NCBI RefSeq assembly: GCF_023715535.1
Contig: NZ_JAMBOI010000001.1
Location: forward strand, 679,857-743,856
Reading direction: 5' to 3'
Origin: Sporosarcina luteola
Lineage (GTDB): Bacteria; Bacillota; Bacilli; Bacillales_A; Planococcaceae
Length of the DNA: 64,000 bases
In this document: positions 25,581 to 33,517 of the stretch, piece after piece
Position numbering within the stretch: position 1 is the first letter of the stretch
Layout of the letters: every line of letters starts with the position of its first letter
Translations under genes and position numbers: made by a program
Notes under the pieces: model-generated
Database searches by the model: none
What the model saw: the letters and a program-made list of their open reading frames with translations, nothing else
What the model was told of the DNA's origin: nothing

Positions 25581-26402
25581 TCACCTCCAAGGTAACAACT
25601 TTTTCTGAAGACCGCGAAGCATCAAGGAAAAGAGATAGCCGAAAAAGGAGATGAGGATGAGTCCGACGTACATTTCCTGGAGCAGAAATGCTTTATACGA
25701 CGTCCAGATCAAATATCCGATACCCGATGTCGCCCCCATCATTTCTGCAGCGACAATCGTGAGCAATGCAATCGCCTGCCCCATCTGGATTCCTTCCAGC
25801 ATGACCGGCAAAGCACCAGGCAAAGCAATTTTGAAAAAGAACTGCACTTTACCTGCTCCATAATTATTTGCAACATCCAAATAAATTCGGTCGATGTTCA
25901 AAACCCCAGCCGCCGTATTGATGACAACCGGGAAAAATACGCTTCCTGCGATCGTAACAACTTTCGACAAATCACCGATCCCAAATAGGATGATGATGAT
26001 CGGCAGCAATGCAAGCGTCGGAATCGGCATTAGTGCCATGACGATCGGCTGAACAAAATGACGGATCGGGGAATAAAGACCCATCAGCAAACCGATGACA
26101 ACCCCTGGTATGACACCCGCAAGGAAACCTGCAAAAATCCGGTACAACGAAACCCCGATATGGTCCGCCATCGCCCCGCTCGCAATCATTTTGACAAAGG
26201 TGCCTAAAATGGCGGATGGCGGAGGGAAAAACCGGATATCAATTATCCCCGTTCTCGACATCACTTCCCACAACAGCAACAGGAAGATTGGCGAAGCGAT
26301 CGTCAATAGCTGCTTATATCGTTCCTTCGATTGTCTGTGCTTCCATTCTCGCTGTTCGATCTCATACGGATCGCGTCCAATAGTCGCCTTATCTTTTTTC
26401 AA
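25581..26402 (-). CDS. ABC transporter permease (SsuC/TauC-like)
   Basis: A 273-residue permease with about six helices and the EAA loop YGAGKVQFFFKIALPGALPVMLEGIQMGQAIAL (about 180-212). FFPPPSAILGTFVKMI is a usual N-terminal feature of the SsuC/TauC group. First gene of the operon permease-ATPase-binding protein. A large repeat array lies just upstream, where its promoter should be. Confidence 0.92.
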   Translation of the reverse strand: MKKDKATIGRDPYEIEQREWKHRQSKERYKQLLTIASPIFLLLLWEVMSRTGIIDIRFFPPPSAILGTFVKMIASGAMADHIGVSLYRIFAGFLAGVIPGVVIGLLMGLYSPIRHFVQPIVMALMPIPTLALLPIIIILFGIGDLSKVVTIAGSVFFPVVINTAAGVLNIDRIYLDVANNYGAGKVQFFFKIALPGALPVMLEGIQMGQAIALLTIVAAEMMGATSGIGYLIWTSYKAFLLQEMYVGLILISFFGYLFSLMLRGLQKKLLPWR

Positions 26403-26511
26403 CGTTCACCACCTCTTCATAACAATAATATGTATACGCCTATGGGTTTGGTTGGGCAAATGGCGCGGTTTTTGGCGAATTGGCGAGGTTTGGATGGATG
26501 GGAAGGATAGT

Positions 26512-26784
26512 TTTGAGCGCGGGTCGGCTCGCTTTGGATGCGCGATGGCTCGCTTTGGACGCGCAGCTGCTTGCTTTGGACGCGCGAGGGCTCGCTTTGG
26601 ACGCGCGGGGGATCGCTTTGGACGCGCGGGAGCTCGCTTTGGACGCGCGGGGACTTGCTTTGGACGCGCGGGGGATCACTTTGGACGCGCGGGGACTTGC
26701 TTTGGACGCGTGGGGGATCGCTTTGGACGCGGGACGGCTTGCTTTGGACGCACGGTGGCTTGCTTTGGACGTCAAAAAGCATCC
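26512..26784 (+). repeat. Tandem 21-bp repeat array, TTTGGACGCG family (13 units)
   Basis: Units begin at 26512, 26533, 26554, 26575, 26596, 26617, 26638, 26659, 26680, 26701, 26722, 26743 and 26764: an exact 21-bp phase with no indel over 273 bp. Core TTTGGACGCGCG is strongly kept; the last five bases are mostly CTCGC, ATCGC or CTTGC, and three to four inner bases vary. The first unit carries TTTGAGCGCG. It lies between the ABC operon start and the end of the rhodanese gene. Its period is a multiple of three, so most frames stay open; they do not look like genes. Confidence 0.95.
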
Positions 26785-26824
26785 GCCGCGATTTCCGCAA
26801 CAGATGCTTTCGTGTTTTAGTAAC

Positions 26825-27178
26825 TTATCCGCGCCATGCGCTCATACCGCCCCTGACGTTCGTGACATTTGTGAATCCCGACTTTTTCAGGATATTTGCG
26901 GCTTGAGAACTTCGCATGCCGCTCTGGCAAATGACGACAACCTCTTTATTCTTATCGAGTTTATCCAACTTGGATTTCAACAAATTCAGAGGAATATTGG
27001 TAAATTCATTAATATGGCATCCTTTGTATTCTGCCGGCGTACGGACATCAATGAATTGCTTCGACTTATCTTTCAACACCGTCTTCAGTTCGTCGGTAGA
27101 TATCGATTTCACGCCTTTTGACGGCATCATGCGCCATGCGAAAAATGCAATTATTGCTATGATAATAATCCATTCCAT
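26825..27178 (-). CDS. Membrane-anchored rhodanese
   Basis: A 117-residue protein with an N-terminal helix (WIIIIAIIAFFAWRMM, about 3-18) and one rhodanese domain ending in the active loop CQSGMRSSQAA and RGGMSAWRG. It would hold a persulfide on Cys84 near the membrane face. CstR-like palindromes in its upstream region suggest co-regulation with the sulfur cluster at 9-12 kb. It is boxed in by two different repeat arrays. Confidence 0.9.
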   Translation of the reverse strand: MEWIIIIAIIAFFAWRMMPSKGVKSISTDELKTVLKDKSKQFIDVRTPAEYKGCHINEFTNIPLNLLKSKLDKLDKNKEVVVICQSGMRSSQAANILKKSGFTNVTNVRGGMSAWRG

Positions 27179-27259
27179 CGGTTTTCACTCCTTAGTTTTT
27201 GCGGCAACTATAATAATGGTTTAGTGGCCCCTCTTCGAACAATGAACCGGGTCGCAAGC

Positions 27260-27311
27260 ATACCCTGCGCAGTATTATTATTGCACCTTCAATATACCAC
27301 CGCGGGTATAT
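27260..27311. promoter_or_regulatory. Two CstR/CsoR-like palindromes upstream of the rhodanese gene
   Basis: ATACCCTGCGCAGTAT (27260-27275) and ATATACCACCGCGGGTATAT (27292-27311) both have ATACC/GGTAT-type arms and resemble the sites before cstR and dsrE. They lie 80-130 bp upstream of the start codon. Confidence 0.6.
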
Positions 27312-27329
27312 GGCGCGCAATAGTTTTGT

Positions 27330-27589
27330 TTATCACCGCTTAGGAGAGGCTTATCACCGCTGAGATGGAGTTTATCACCACTTAGGAGATGGTTATCACC
27401 ACTCAGACGAGGTTTATCACCACTTGACCAATATTCCCCACTTCGTATGTAGTATTTTCACCACTTTCAATGACCTTGGAAGTGTTATCACCGATTTGGA
27501 ATAGTTTATCACCGACTTGAATGACTTTATCACCGACTCTTGATGTGTTATCACCGATTCGGGGGAATTTACCACCGTTTGAATATAAT
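27330..27589 (+). repeat. Tandem 21-bp repeat array, TTATCACC family (about 12 units)
   Basis: TTATCACC units at 27330, 27351, 27372, 27393 and 27414 are exactly 21 bp apart, then two degenerate units near 27432 and 27455, then a second phased block at 27485, 27506, 27527, 27548 and 27569. Cores read TTATCACCGCTTAGGAG or TTATCACCGATT. The first block has CGCT/CACT after TTATCAC, the second CGA, so the array looks like two sub-arrays joined by decayed units. Confidence 0.92.
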
Positions 27590-27652
27590 TCAGCTTAAAA
27601 TTTGTCCGCTCCATCAAAAAAGGAGAAGCCACACTCGGCCTCTCCCCCTTAA

Positions 27653-28924
27653 TTAGTCGATAAAACCAAATTCTCTAGCTTCCCTCATTAATTCTTCCCT
27701 AAACTTAGGATGTGCGATGCCAATCAATGCTTTCGCCCTCTCGGATAGTGACTTGCCATGCAATCTGGCAATCCCATACTCCGTTACAACATTGTCCACG
27801 TAGTTTTTTGAGGTAGTCACGACAGAGCCTGGCGCAAGATGCAGCTTGATTCTCGAAATCGTGTCATTTTTCGCCGTCGAATGCATACACACATACCCTT
27901 TGCCGTATTTCGACAATCGGACACCTCTAGCAAAATCGGCCTGGCCACCGCTAGAAGAGTAATAGCGCCCTGCCACTGTTTCGGAAGCGCATTGCCCATA
28001 CAAATCGACTTCTGTCGTTGCATTAATCGACACCATATGATCCTCTTTTGCAATTTCATATGCATCATTGACGACACTTACCGGCAGAAACTCCACTGAT
28101 GGATTGTTATCGAGGAAATCATAAAGCCGCTGTGATCCGAAAGCGAATGTCGCAATAATTTTCCCTGTACGGGACGACTTTTTCATTCCATCCACCGCAC
28201 CCGACTCAACTAAATCAACAATGCCATCCGTCAGCATTTCCGTGTGGATGCCCAAATGCTTGCGGTCCTTGAGCATCTTCATGACAGCATTCGGAATAGC
28301 ACCGATGCCGATCTGCAACGTATCGCCATCTTGGATATCTTTTGTTATATACTCCGCGATTTTCTGATCTTTTTCCGTAATTACCGGCGATAACTCTTCA
28401 GTCAACGGCAAATCATTTTCAATGAATCCCGCAATTTGGCTAATGTGGATTTGATTCGCCCCGAAAGTGCGCGGCATGTGGCGGTTCACTTCTAATATAA
28501 AAGGAACCTTCCCGATAAATTCAGCGGCATAATCAGCATTCGTGCCAAGCGAAAAATAGCCATGCTCATCCATCGGCGAAGCGACCGCCATGACCATCGG
28601 TTTCTTCGTCGTCTTCTGCAGCAATCTATACATTTCCTGAAACACATTTGGAATTAATTCGACATGCCCTTCCCAAAATGCTTTTCTCGTCGCTCCGCTC
28701 AGGAAGTACGAAATGTGGGAAAGGTGTCCGGTCATTTTACCGTTTATATAGCCACGCTCACGAAGTGCCAACATTTGATGCACTTTGACGTTATCCAATT
28801 TCTCGTAATTTGCTTCAAGTACATCCAACAAACCGTGTGGCTCGCCATTTGAAAGAGGGATAATAATGTCAGTGTCTTTTTCAATTAATCCGATACATTC
28901 CAATGATTTTAATAGCTTTGTCAT
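27653..28924 (-). CDS. Acetyl-CoA hydrolase/CoA-transferase family protein
   Basis: A 423-residue protein of the acetyl-CoA hydrolase/4-hydroxybutyrate CoA-transferase family. HMPRTFGANQIHISQIAGFIEND, GIGAIPNAVMKML, HTEMLTDGIVDLVESGAVDG and YSSSGGQADFARGVRLS are conserved blocks; the Glu of HTEM.. or nearby is expected to form the CoA thioester. It probably moves CoA between acetate and another acid. Monocistronic, divergent from fhuF. Confidence 0.9.
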   Translation of the reverse strand: MTKLLKSLECIGLIEKDTDIIIPLSNGEPHGLLDVLEANYEKLDNVKVHQMLALRERGYINGKMTGHLSHISYFLSGATRKAFWEGHVELIPNVFQEMYRLLQKTTKKPMVMAVASPMDEHGYFSLGTNADYAAEFIGKVPFILEVNRHMPRTFGANQIHISQIAGFIENDLPLTEELSPVITEKDQKIAEYITKDIQDGDTLQIGIGAIPNAVMKMLKDRKHLGIHTEMLTDGIVDLVESGAVDGMKKSSRTGKIIATFAFGSQRLYDFLDNNPSVEFLPVSVVNDAYEIAKEDHMVSINATTEVDLYGQCASETVAGRYYSSSGGQADFARGVRLSKYGKGYVCMHSTAKNDTISRIKLHLAPGSVVTTSKNYVDNVVTEYGIARLHGKSLSERAKALIGIAHPKFREELMREAREFGFID

Positions 28925-28986
28925 ATGTCACACTTCCCTGCTGTTGTATTGCAATCAGTATAGTACAGTCTGAGAGCCTGCTCAAC

Positions 28987-29015
28987 TTGTTGAAAAGTGT
29001 GCCAATACTTATAAT
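28987..29015 (+). promoter_or_regulatory. Promoter of fhuF that implies a leaderless mRNA
   Basis: TTGTTG (28987-28992) and TATAAT (29010-29015) are 17 bp apart. Transcription should start about 7 nt later, at or next to the ATG at 29022. A palindrome TTGTCATATGACAA (29015-29028) spans the start codon and could be an operator. Confidence 0.6.
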
Positions 29016-29021
29016 TGTCAT

Positions 29022-29729
29022 ATGACAAAACTATCGAGCGATCAAATTAGACAATTGAATAGTTATAGTGTTTACGTAAATAACCCGCAACATCTCTTAT
29101 TCACATTACATGACCTGCTTGATATTGAAAAAACGGCGGATTGCATTCGAGCTGTGCAAACAGTCAGCGGAAGCCCAAATATGACGATTGCTGCTTCTTT
29201 CTTTATGCGGCGTTTTGGAATGTTCATCAATATGCAGTTGTATAATTTAGCGGTTTATGACGAAGTTTGGGATGGCGATGCAGCGAAGATGTATTTTGGA
29301 GCGGTCGAAGAGTATGGAAACCGGACAGTAAGCACCTTTGTCGAAGAGTGCGATTGGCGAGTGGTCGACGAAAATGAACGTCGGGCTGCCATCCGGAAAA
29401 TCTTGTTGCAAGCTGACAAAGTCATCCGTCAAATCCGGACAGTCACCTCCGTCTCTCCGCTGACTCTGTGGGAGAACATTTTCGGCTTTTTGCTGTGGCA
29501 GTATCATGTCATATTGAGCAATCCTGGCACGATAGAAAAAGCGCAGGCAGATGTAAGTTCCTTGAAAGATGACGAGATATGGAAAGACATTGCCTCCCAC
29601 TCTCTATTTGGAGCTTTTTTAAAAGGAAGCGAGCCGTGCGATTTGCTGAACACGAAAGTTCGAACGACGTGCTGTTTTTCGAAAGATGTGCCTGGTTTGA
29701 TGCAGTGTGGGTTTTGCCCGCTAAAATGA
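29022..29729 (+). CDS. fhuF: FhuF-like ferric-siderophore reductase
   Basis: A 235-residue protein ending in CCFSKDVPGLMQCGFCPLK, the C-C-x10-C-x2-C pattern that binds the 2Fe-2S cluster of FhuF, the reductase that frees iron from hydroxamate siderophores in the cytoplasm. The rest (SFFMRRFGMFINMQLYNLAVYDEVWDG) matches the same group, often annotated as IucA/IucC C-terminal-like. No Shine-Dalgarno precedes the ATG, in agreement with a leaderless transcript. A standard Fur box was not recognised. Confidence 0.85.
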   Translation: MTKLSSDQIRQLNSYSVYVNNPQHLLFTLHDLLDIEKTADCIRAVQTVSGSPNMTIAASFFMRRFGMFINMQLYNLAVYDEVWDGDAAKMYFGAVEEYGNRTVSTFVEECDWRVVDENERRAAIRKILLQADKVIRQIRTVTSVSPLTLWENIFGFLLWQYHVILSNPGTIEKAQADVSSLKDDEIWKDIASHSLFGAFLKGSEPCDLLNTKVRTTCCFSKDVPGLMQCGFCPLK

Positions 29730-29734
29730 ACTTT

Positions 29735-30013
29735 TCATCTTGCGCGGTATGCCAAATAAGATTGTTTAACGGAATAAAGAACGCCGATTGCTGCTCCAGA
29801 ATAAAAAAAGCCCATGAAAATTCCCGCAGATAAATTGCCGCGATGGCTTATGAAAATTGATAAAATCAATGCAGCTACCGTGGCAATCGTCGTCAACCAA
29901 CTCGACCGCACGCCGAACAGCCATTTAGCAGCCAATACAACCAACAATACAACCGGAACCGCCCAAAATGCATCCCATATATTTGTGTGGATGATCGGAT
30001 ATTCAGTTAACAA
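29735..30013 (-). CDS. Small three-helix membrane protein, unknown function
   Basis: A 92-residue hydrophobic protein with helices near 14-32, 40-55 and 60-80 and a basic tail. It starts at a TTG preceded by AAAGGACTG at slightly long distance, and ends 5 bp from the convergent fhuF stop. I do not recognise a family; the length and lone position make it a plausible but unproven gene. Confidence 0.6.
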   Translation of the reverse strand: MLTEYPIIHTNIWDAFWAVPVVLLVVLAAKWLFGVRSSWLTTIATVAALILSIFISHRGNLSAGIFMGFFYSGAAIGVLYSVKQSYLAYRAR

Positions 30014-30083
30014 GAAAATCAGTCCTTTTTATATGCAGGCTTTCCGCAAGCATCTAATTTATTCATGTTGAGGAGGGGAATGA

Positions 30084-30398
30084 ATGATTCATGTTTCAGG
30101 CAATGTCATCGATAGTGAGACGCGCTGTACGCATTACCATTCCGAGCTTGATATTATCGCGATTAAATTTTATTGCTGTGATACTTATTTTCCTTGCTAT
30201 CAATGCCATGAAGAATCAGGTTGCGGAGACCATAAAGTTTGGCCGACAGAGAGGTTTGATGAAAAGGCTGTGTTGTGTGGGTGTTGTGGTCACGAACTGA
30301 TGATAAATGAATATTTGGGTTGCAATTCAAAATGTCCTTCTTGTGGAGCGGGGTTTAATCCGGGGTGCCAACTGCATCGGGAGCTATATTTTGAGTGA
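30084..30398 (+). CDS. CHY zinc-finger protein
   Basis: A 104-residue protein with the CHY zinc-finger pattern: CTHYHSELDIIAIKFYCCDTYFPCYQCHEE and CGCCGHELMI...CPSCGAGFNPGCQLHRELYF. It binds several zinc ions through Cys/His pairs. Bacterial single-domain CHY proteins have no firm role. ATG follows GAGGAGGGG; a terminator comes directly after. Confidence 0.88.
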   Translation: MIHVSGNVIDSETRCTHYHSELDIIAIKFYCCDTYFPCYQCHEESGCGDHKVWPTERFDEKAVLCGCCGHELMINEYLGCNSKCPSCGAGFNPGCQLHRELYFE

Positions 30399-30404
30399 TT
30401 ACGT

Positions 30405-30435
30405 AACGTTGTCCAATACCGGACAACGTTTTTTA
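30405..30435 (+). terminator. CHY gene terminator
   Basis: AACGTTGTCC-AATACC-GGACAACGTT followed by TTTT. Confidence 0.88.
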
Positions 30436-30440
30436 TGTGC

Positions 30441-30469
30441 TTGTCCCGCAAGTAGTTGAATAGTATACT
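30441..30469 (+). promoter_or_regulatory. Promoter of the dicarboxylate carrier gene
   Basis: TTGTCC (30441-30446), 17-bp spacer, TATACT (30464-30469), 50 bp before the start codon. Confidence 0.6.
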
Positions 30470-30518
30470 CATAATGCACTGAAAAATTTTAACAATTACA
30501 TAAAGGGGGAATTCGACA

Positions 30519-32165
30519 ATGTTTTCATCGACATGGGACCGGTTGTGGCATATGCACGATCAGGTAAAAGACTTGTTCCGTTTCTTTTTCCGACCGGATT
30601 CTTCAGAGATGGCATCCGGCGGCGGGGGCGGTCAGAAAGTCGGTGTAGGAAACGCAGGCGGAGGGCGAGATCCACGGAGTTATTCACCAGCACAATTGAT
30701 TGGACTAGTATTAGGACCGCTATTATTCTTTATTACTTTACTATTTTTCAAGCCTGAAGGACTTTCGCCAGAGGGTGTCGCCATTTTGGCGAGTACGATG
30801 TGGATCGCAACGTGGTGGATTACCGAGGCCATTCCTATCCCCGTTACTTCGTTACTGCCGCTAGTCCTGTTCCCTTTGTCCGGCGGTATGGAAGTGAAAT
30901 CTACCGCTTCGGCATATGGAGACGAAACGATCTTTTTATTCATGGGAGGCTTCATGATAGCACTAGCCATGGAAAAATGGAATCTGCATCGCCGGATCGC
31001 ATTGACGATCATTTCCGCGATCGGAACGAATATGGACCGCATCGTTTTAGGTTTCATGGTCGCAACCGGGTTCCTTTCCATGTGGATTTCCAATACGGCG
31101 ACAGCAATGATGATGGTGCCGATAGGTCTTGCAATCATCTACCAAATTTCAGACGCGTTGAAGGATGACCCTTCCATCGATACGTCAAAAGAGAATTTCG
31201 GATTTGGTAAGGCGCTCATGTTGGGGATTGCTTATTCGGCTTCATTGGGTGGTATCGCGACATTGATCGGAACGCCGCCGAATACTTTGCTTGCGGGCGC
31301 AATCAATAAAATGTATGGCATTGAGCTGTCCTTTGCAAAATGGATGATGTTCGGTGTACCGCTTGCTTGGAGTTTCATTTTAATTACTTGGGTCTATCTT
31401 GTGAAATTTGCATTTCCTTCAAAAATCAAGACCCTGCCAGGTGGGCGCGGCATCATTGATAGCGAAAAGCAGAAATTGGGCAAAGCTTCTACGGAGGAAA
31501 GAATTGTACTGACGATTTTTGTATTGGCGGCTTTCTCTTGGATTACTCGAACTTTCCTGCTATCCAAGTTTATCGACGGGTTAAGTGATGGTGTCATTGC
31601 GATGGTATTTGCGATTCTTTTATTCATCATCCCATCAGTTACTAAAAAGGGTGATCACCTATTGGATTGGAATACGGCTGTTAAATTACCGTGGGGCATT
31701 CTCTTGCTCTTCGGGGGCGGTCTTGCAATCGCTGCCGGATTTGTCAGCTCGGAACTGTCCGTTTGGATTGGATCACAATTGTCGGGATTGAGTGGCGTAC
31801 ATATTCTTGTCGTCATCATTGTCGTCACAGCACTCGTCATCTTCTTGACGGAAATCACATCCAACACTGCAACCGCTTCCATGATGTATCCGATTATGGC
31901 GTCTCTTGCCGTCGCATTAGGGTTCCATCCGTATGCATTAATGATTGCAGCTGGTGTAGCCGCTTCTTGTGCGTTTATGCTGCCGGTTGCGACACCGCCG
32001 AACGCCGTCGTATTCGGTTCCGGCTATTTACGGATCCCTGACATGGCAAAAGCCGGATTTGCACTCAACATCATTGGAATCATCCTCGTTTCAGCAGCCA
32101 TTTATGTCTTACTGCCGTTACTATGGGGAATCGATTTGACAACTATTCCAGAATCATTTAAATGA
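30519..32165 (+). CDS. DASS/SLC13 family dicarboxylate:sodium symporter
   Basis: A 548-residue carrier with the paired SLC13 motifs SNTATAMMMVPIG and TSNTATASMMYPI (the sodium/substrate SNT sites), plus GTPPNTLLAGA and ATPPNAVVFGSGYL. Family members such as SdcS import succinate, malate and fumarate. It has an unusual N-terminal 60 residues: amphipathic DRLWHMHDQVKDLFRFFFRP, then a glycine-rich linker (SGGGGGQKVGVGNAGGG) before the first membrane helix. Confidence 0.93.
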   Translation: MFSSTWDRLWHMHDQVKDLFRFFFRPDSSEMASGGGGGQKVGVGNAGGGRDPRSYSPAQLIGLVLGPLLFFITLLFFKPEGLSPEGVAILASTMWIATWWITEAIPIPVTSLLPLVLFPLSGGMEVKSTASAYGDETIFLFMGGFMIALAMEKWNLHRRIALTIISAIGTNMDRIVLGFMVATGFLSMWISNTATAMMMVPIGLAIIYQISDALKDDPSIDTSKENFGFGKALMLGIAYSASLGGIATLIGTPPNTLLAGAINKMYGIELSFAKWMMFGVPLAWSFILITWVYLVKFAFPSKIKTLPGGRGIIDSEKQKLGKASTEERIVLTIFVLAAFSWITRTFLLSKFIDGLSDGVIAMVFAILLFIIPSVTKKGDHLLDWNTAVKLPWGILLLFGGGLAIAAGFVSSELSVWIGSQLSGLSGVHILVVIIVVTALVIFLTEITSNTATASMMYPIMASLAVALGFHPYALMIAAGVAASCAFMLPVATPPNAVVFGSGYLRIPDMAKAGFALNIIGIILVSAAIYVLLPLLWGIDLTTIPESFK

Positions 32166-32173
32166 ATAAATTG

Positions 32174-32213
32174 AAAACAGGGCTAGCCACATTTCTCCGG
32201 CTGCCCTGTTTTT
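32174..32213. terminator. Terminator between the dicarboxylate carrier and MFS genes
   Basis: AAAACAGGGC.AGCC...GGCT.GCCCTGTTTTT; serves convergent genes. Confidence 0.85.
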
Positions 32214-32218
32214 ATTCG

Positions 32219-33406
32219 TTACGCCCTGTTCGCTCTTCTATACCTAATCATCCCCACATAAACAACCGGCAACACCGCAGTAACTGCAATAAGCCCTCCC
32301 CAGCCAATCGTTTCATACAACGGACTGAACAACGTACTGCCCATGGCTACGCCAATGTAATAGGAAACTAAATATAGACTCGCTGCACTGCCCTTATGAT
32401 GAGTCGCTTCCTTGCTGACGGATGCCGCCGTCAAAGAATGGGCCGTGAAAAATCCTAAACAGATTACACATAGACCGATAATGATCATAGCGAGCGATGA
32501 AAATGCTGTCATACCAATCCCTATGGCTAATAATGCAATCCCGGCAAGCCTGACATTGCGGAGACCGAACTTCCCTGAAAGCCACCCTGCAAGCGGAGCA
32601 CCGACCACTCCGAACCCATACGCCAAGTATAAGTATGAAATCGTCTCAAGCGATAGGGAATACGGCGGGTCGATCAGATGAAACGGTAAATACGTCCACA
32701 CTCCTGTAAAAGACAATTGAAGGACGATTCCTAAACCGAATACGATAAGCAATGCGGGGTTTTTGATATGAATTACGATTCCTTCGATATCTTTCGCAAA
32801 GGTCGTATCACTCGGCACGAAATTCCTTGATTTCGGCAACGTCAACAGTAGGATGATGAACAGCACCGTTCCAAAAATCGAAAGTATGTACAAGGACACT
32901 TGCCATGAAGCCTGTTCTGCAATGAACCCCGTCATGAAACGGCCGATCATGCCTCCCAGTCCATTGGAGGAAATATAGAGCGCTGTCGCGACACTTGTAA
33001 ACTGCTTATGTATTTCCTCGCTGATATAGGCAAGTGCCGCGGCAGGTACACCAGCGAGTGCAAACCCTTGCACGAAGCGAAGAATGATGATGAGCAGGAA
33101 TGAATCCGTGTTTGCGATAAGTAGAAATGGAATAGCCGATCCGATTAAAGAAAGGTAAATGTATACTTTCCGTCCGTTCCGATCCGAATAGAAACCGAGG
33201 ACAATAAGTCCGGTTATTAGACCGATCGTCGTCATAGACATGGCCGTACTTGCATAAGAAACCGAGATACCGAACTCCTTTGTGAATAAAGGCAGGAGAG
33301 GCTGCATTGAATACATTGAGGCGAAGATGAAAATTGATGCGGACCCCAAGCCGATTACGATCTTCCAAAATTGAATATCCCTTAACGTATAGCCGTCATG
33401 TTGCAT
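32219..33406 (-). CDS. MFS transporter (YnfM-like)
   Basis: A 395-residue, twelve-helix major facilitator protein. FYSDRNGRKVYIYLSLIGSAIPFLL is the loop 2-3 motif and GLGGMIGRFMTGFIAEQASWQ resembles motif C-type turns. The overall form, including GYTLRDIQFWKIVIGLGSASIFIFASMYSMQPLLPLFTKEF at the start, is that of the YnfM/arabinose-efflux-like group. Substrate unknown. ATG with GGGAGT upstream. Confidence 0.88.
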   Translation of the reverse strand: MQHDGYTLRDIQFWKIVIGLGSASIFIFASMYSMQPLLPLFTKEFGISVSYASTAMSMTTIGLITGLIVLGFYSDRNGRKVYIYLSLIGSAIPFLLIANTDSFLLIIILRFVQGFALAGVPAAALAYISEEIHKQFTSVATALYISSNGLGGMIGRFMTGFIAEQASWQVSLYILSIFGTVLFIILLLTLPKSRNFVPSDTTFAKDIEGIVIHIKNPALLIVFGLGIVLQLSFTGVWTYLPFHLIDPPYSLSLETISYLYLAYGFGVVGAPLAGWLSGKFGLRNVRLAGIALLAIGIGMTAFSSLAMIIIGLCVICLGFFTAHSLTAASVSKEATHHKGSAASLYLVSYYIGVAMGSTLFSPLYETIGWGGLIAVTAVLPVVYVGMIRYRRANRA

Positions 33407-33477
33407 ACTCCCACATCCAGTCGTCTGCCTACTAGATTGTATTATATCATTTCAAAATCGCAATCTGAAAGAAATGA

Positions 33478-33512
33478 AAATACCGGTATTGGTTTTATCC
33501 AATACCGGCGTT
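33478..33512 (-). terminator. Terminator of the AI-2E family gene
   Basis: CCGGTATTGG-TTTTAT-CCAATACCGG perfect 10-bp stem flanked by A/T runs, just after the stop. Confidence 0.82.
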
Positions 33513-33517
33513 TATTG

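Noticed and set aside
23679..26402. Naming the ABC transporter ssuABC or tauABC
   Set aside because: Sequence motifs fit the wider nitrate/sulfonate/taurine/pyrimidine-precursor group, and no desulfonation enzyme is adjacent.
26417..27121. Long repeat-rich open frames on both strands (e.g. VQSKPPR- or ARFGRAG-like heptads)
   Set aside because: They are a by-product of the 21-bp array, whose period is a multiple of three and contains no stop in most frames; no ribosome sites and no clear protein features.
26512..27589. CRISPR array
   Set aside because: Units are 20-21 bp directly abutting, with no unique spacers of constant length and no cas genes nearby.
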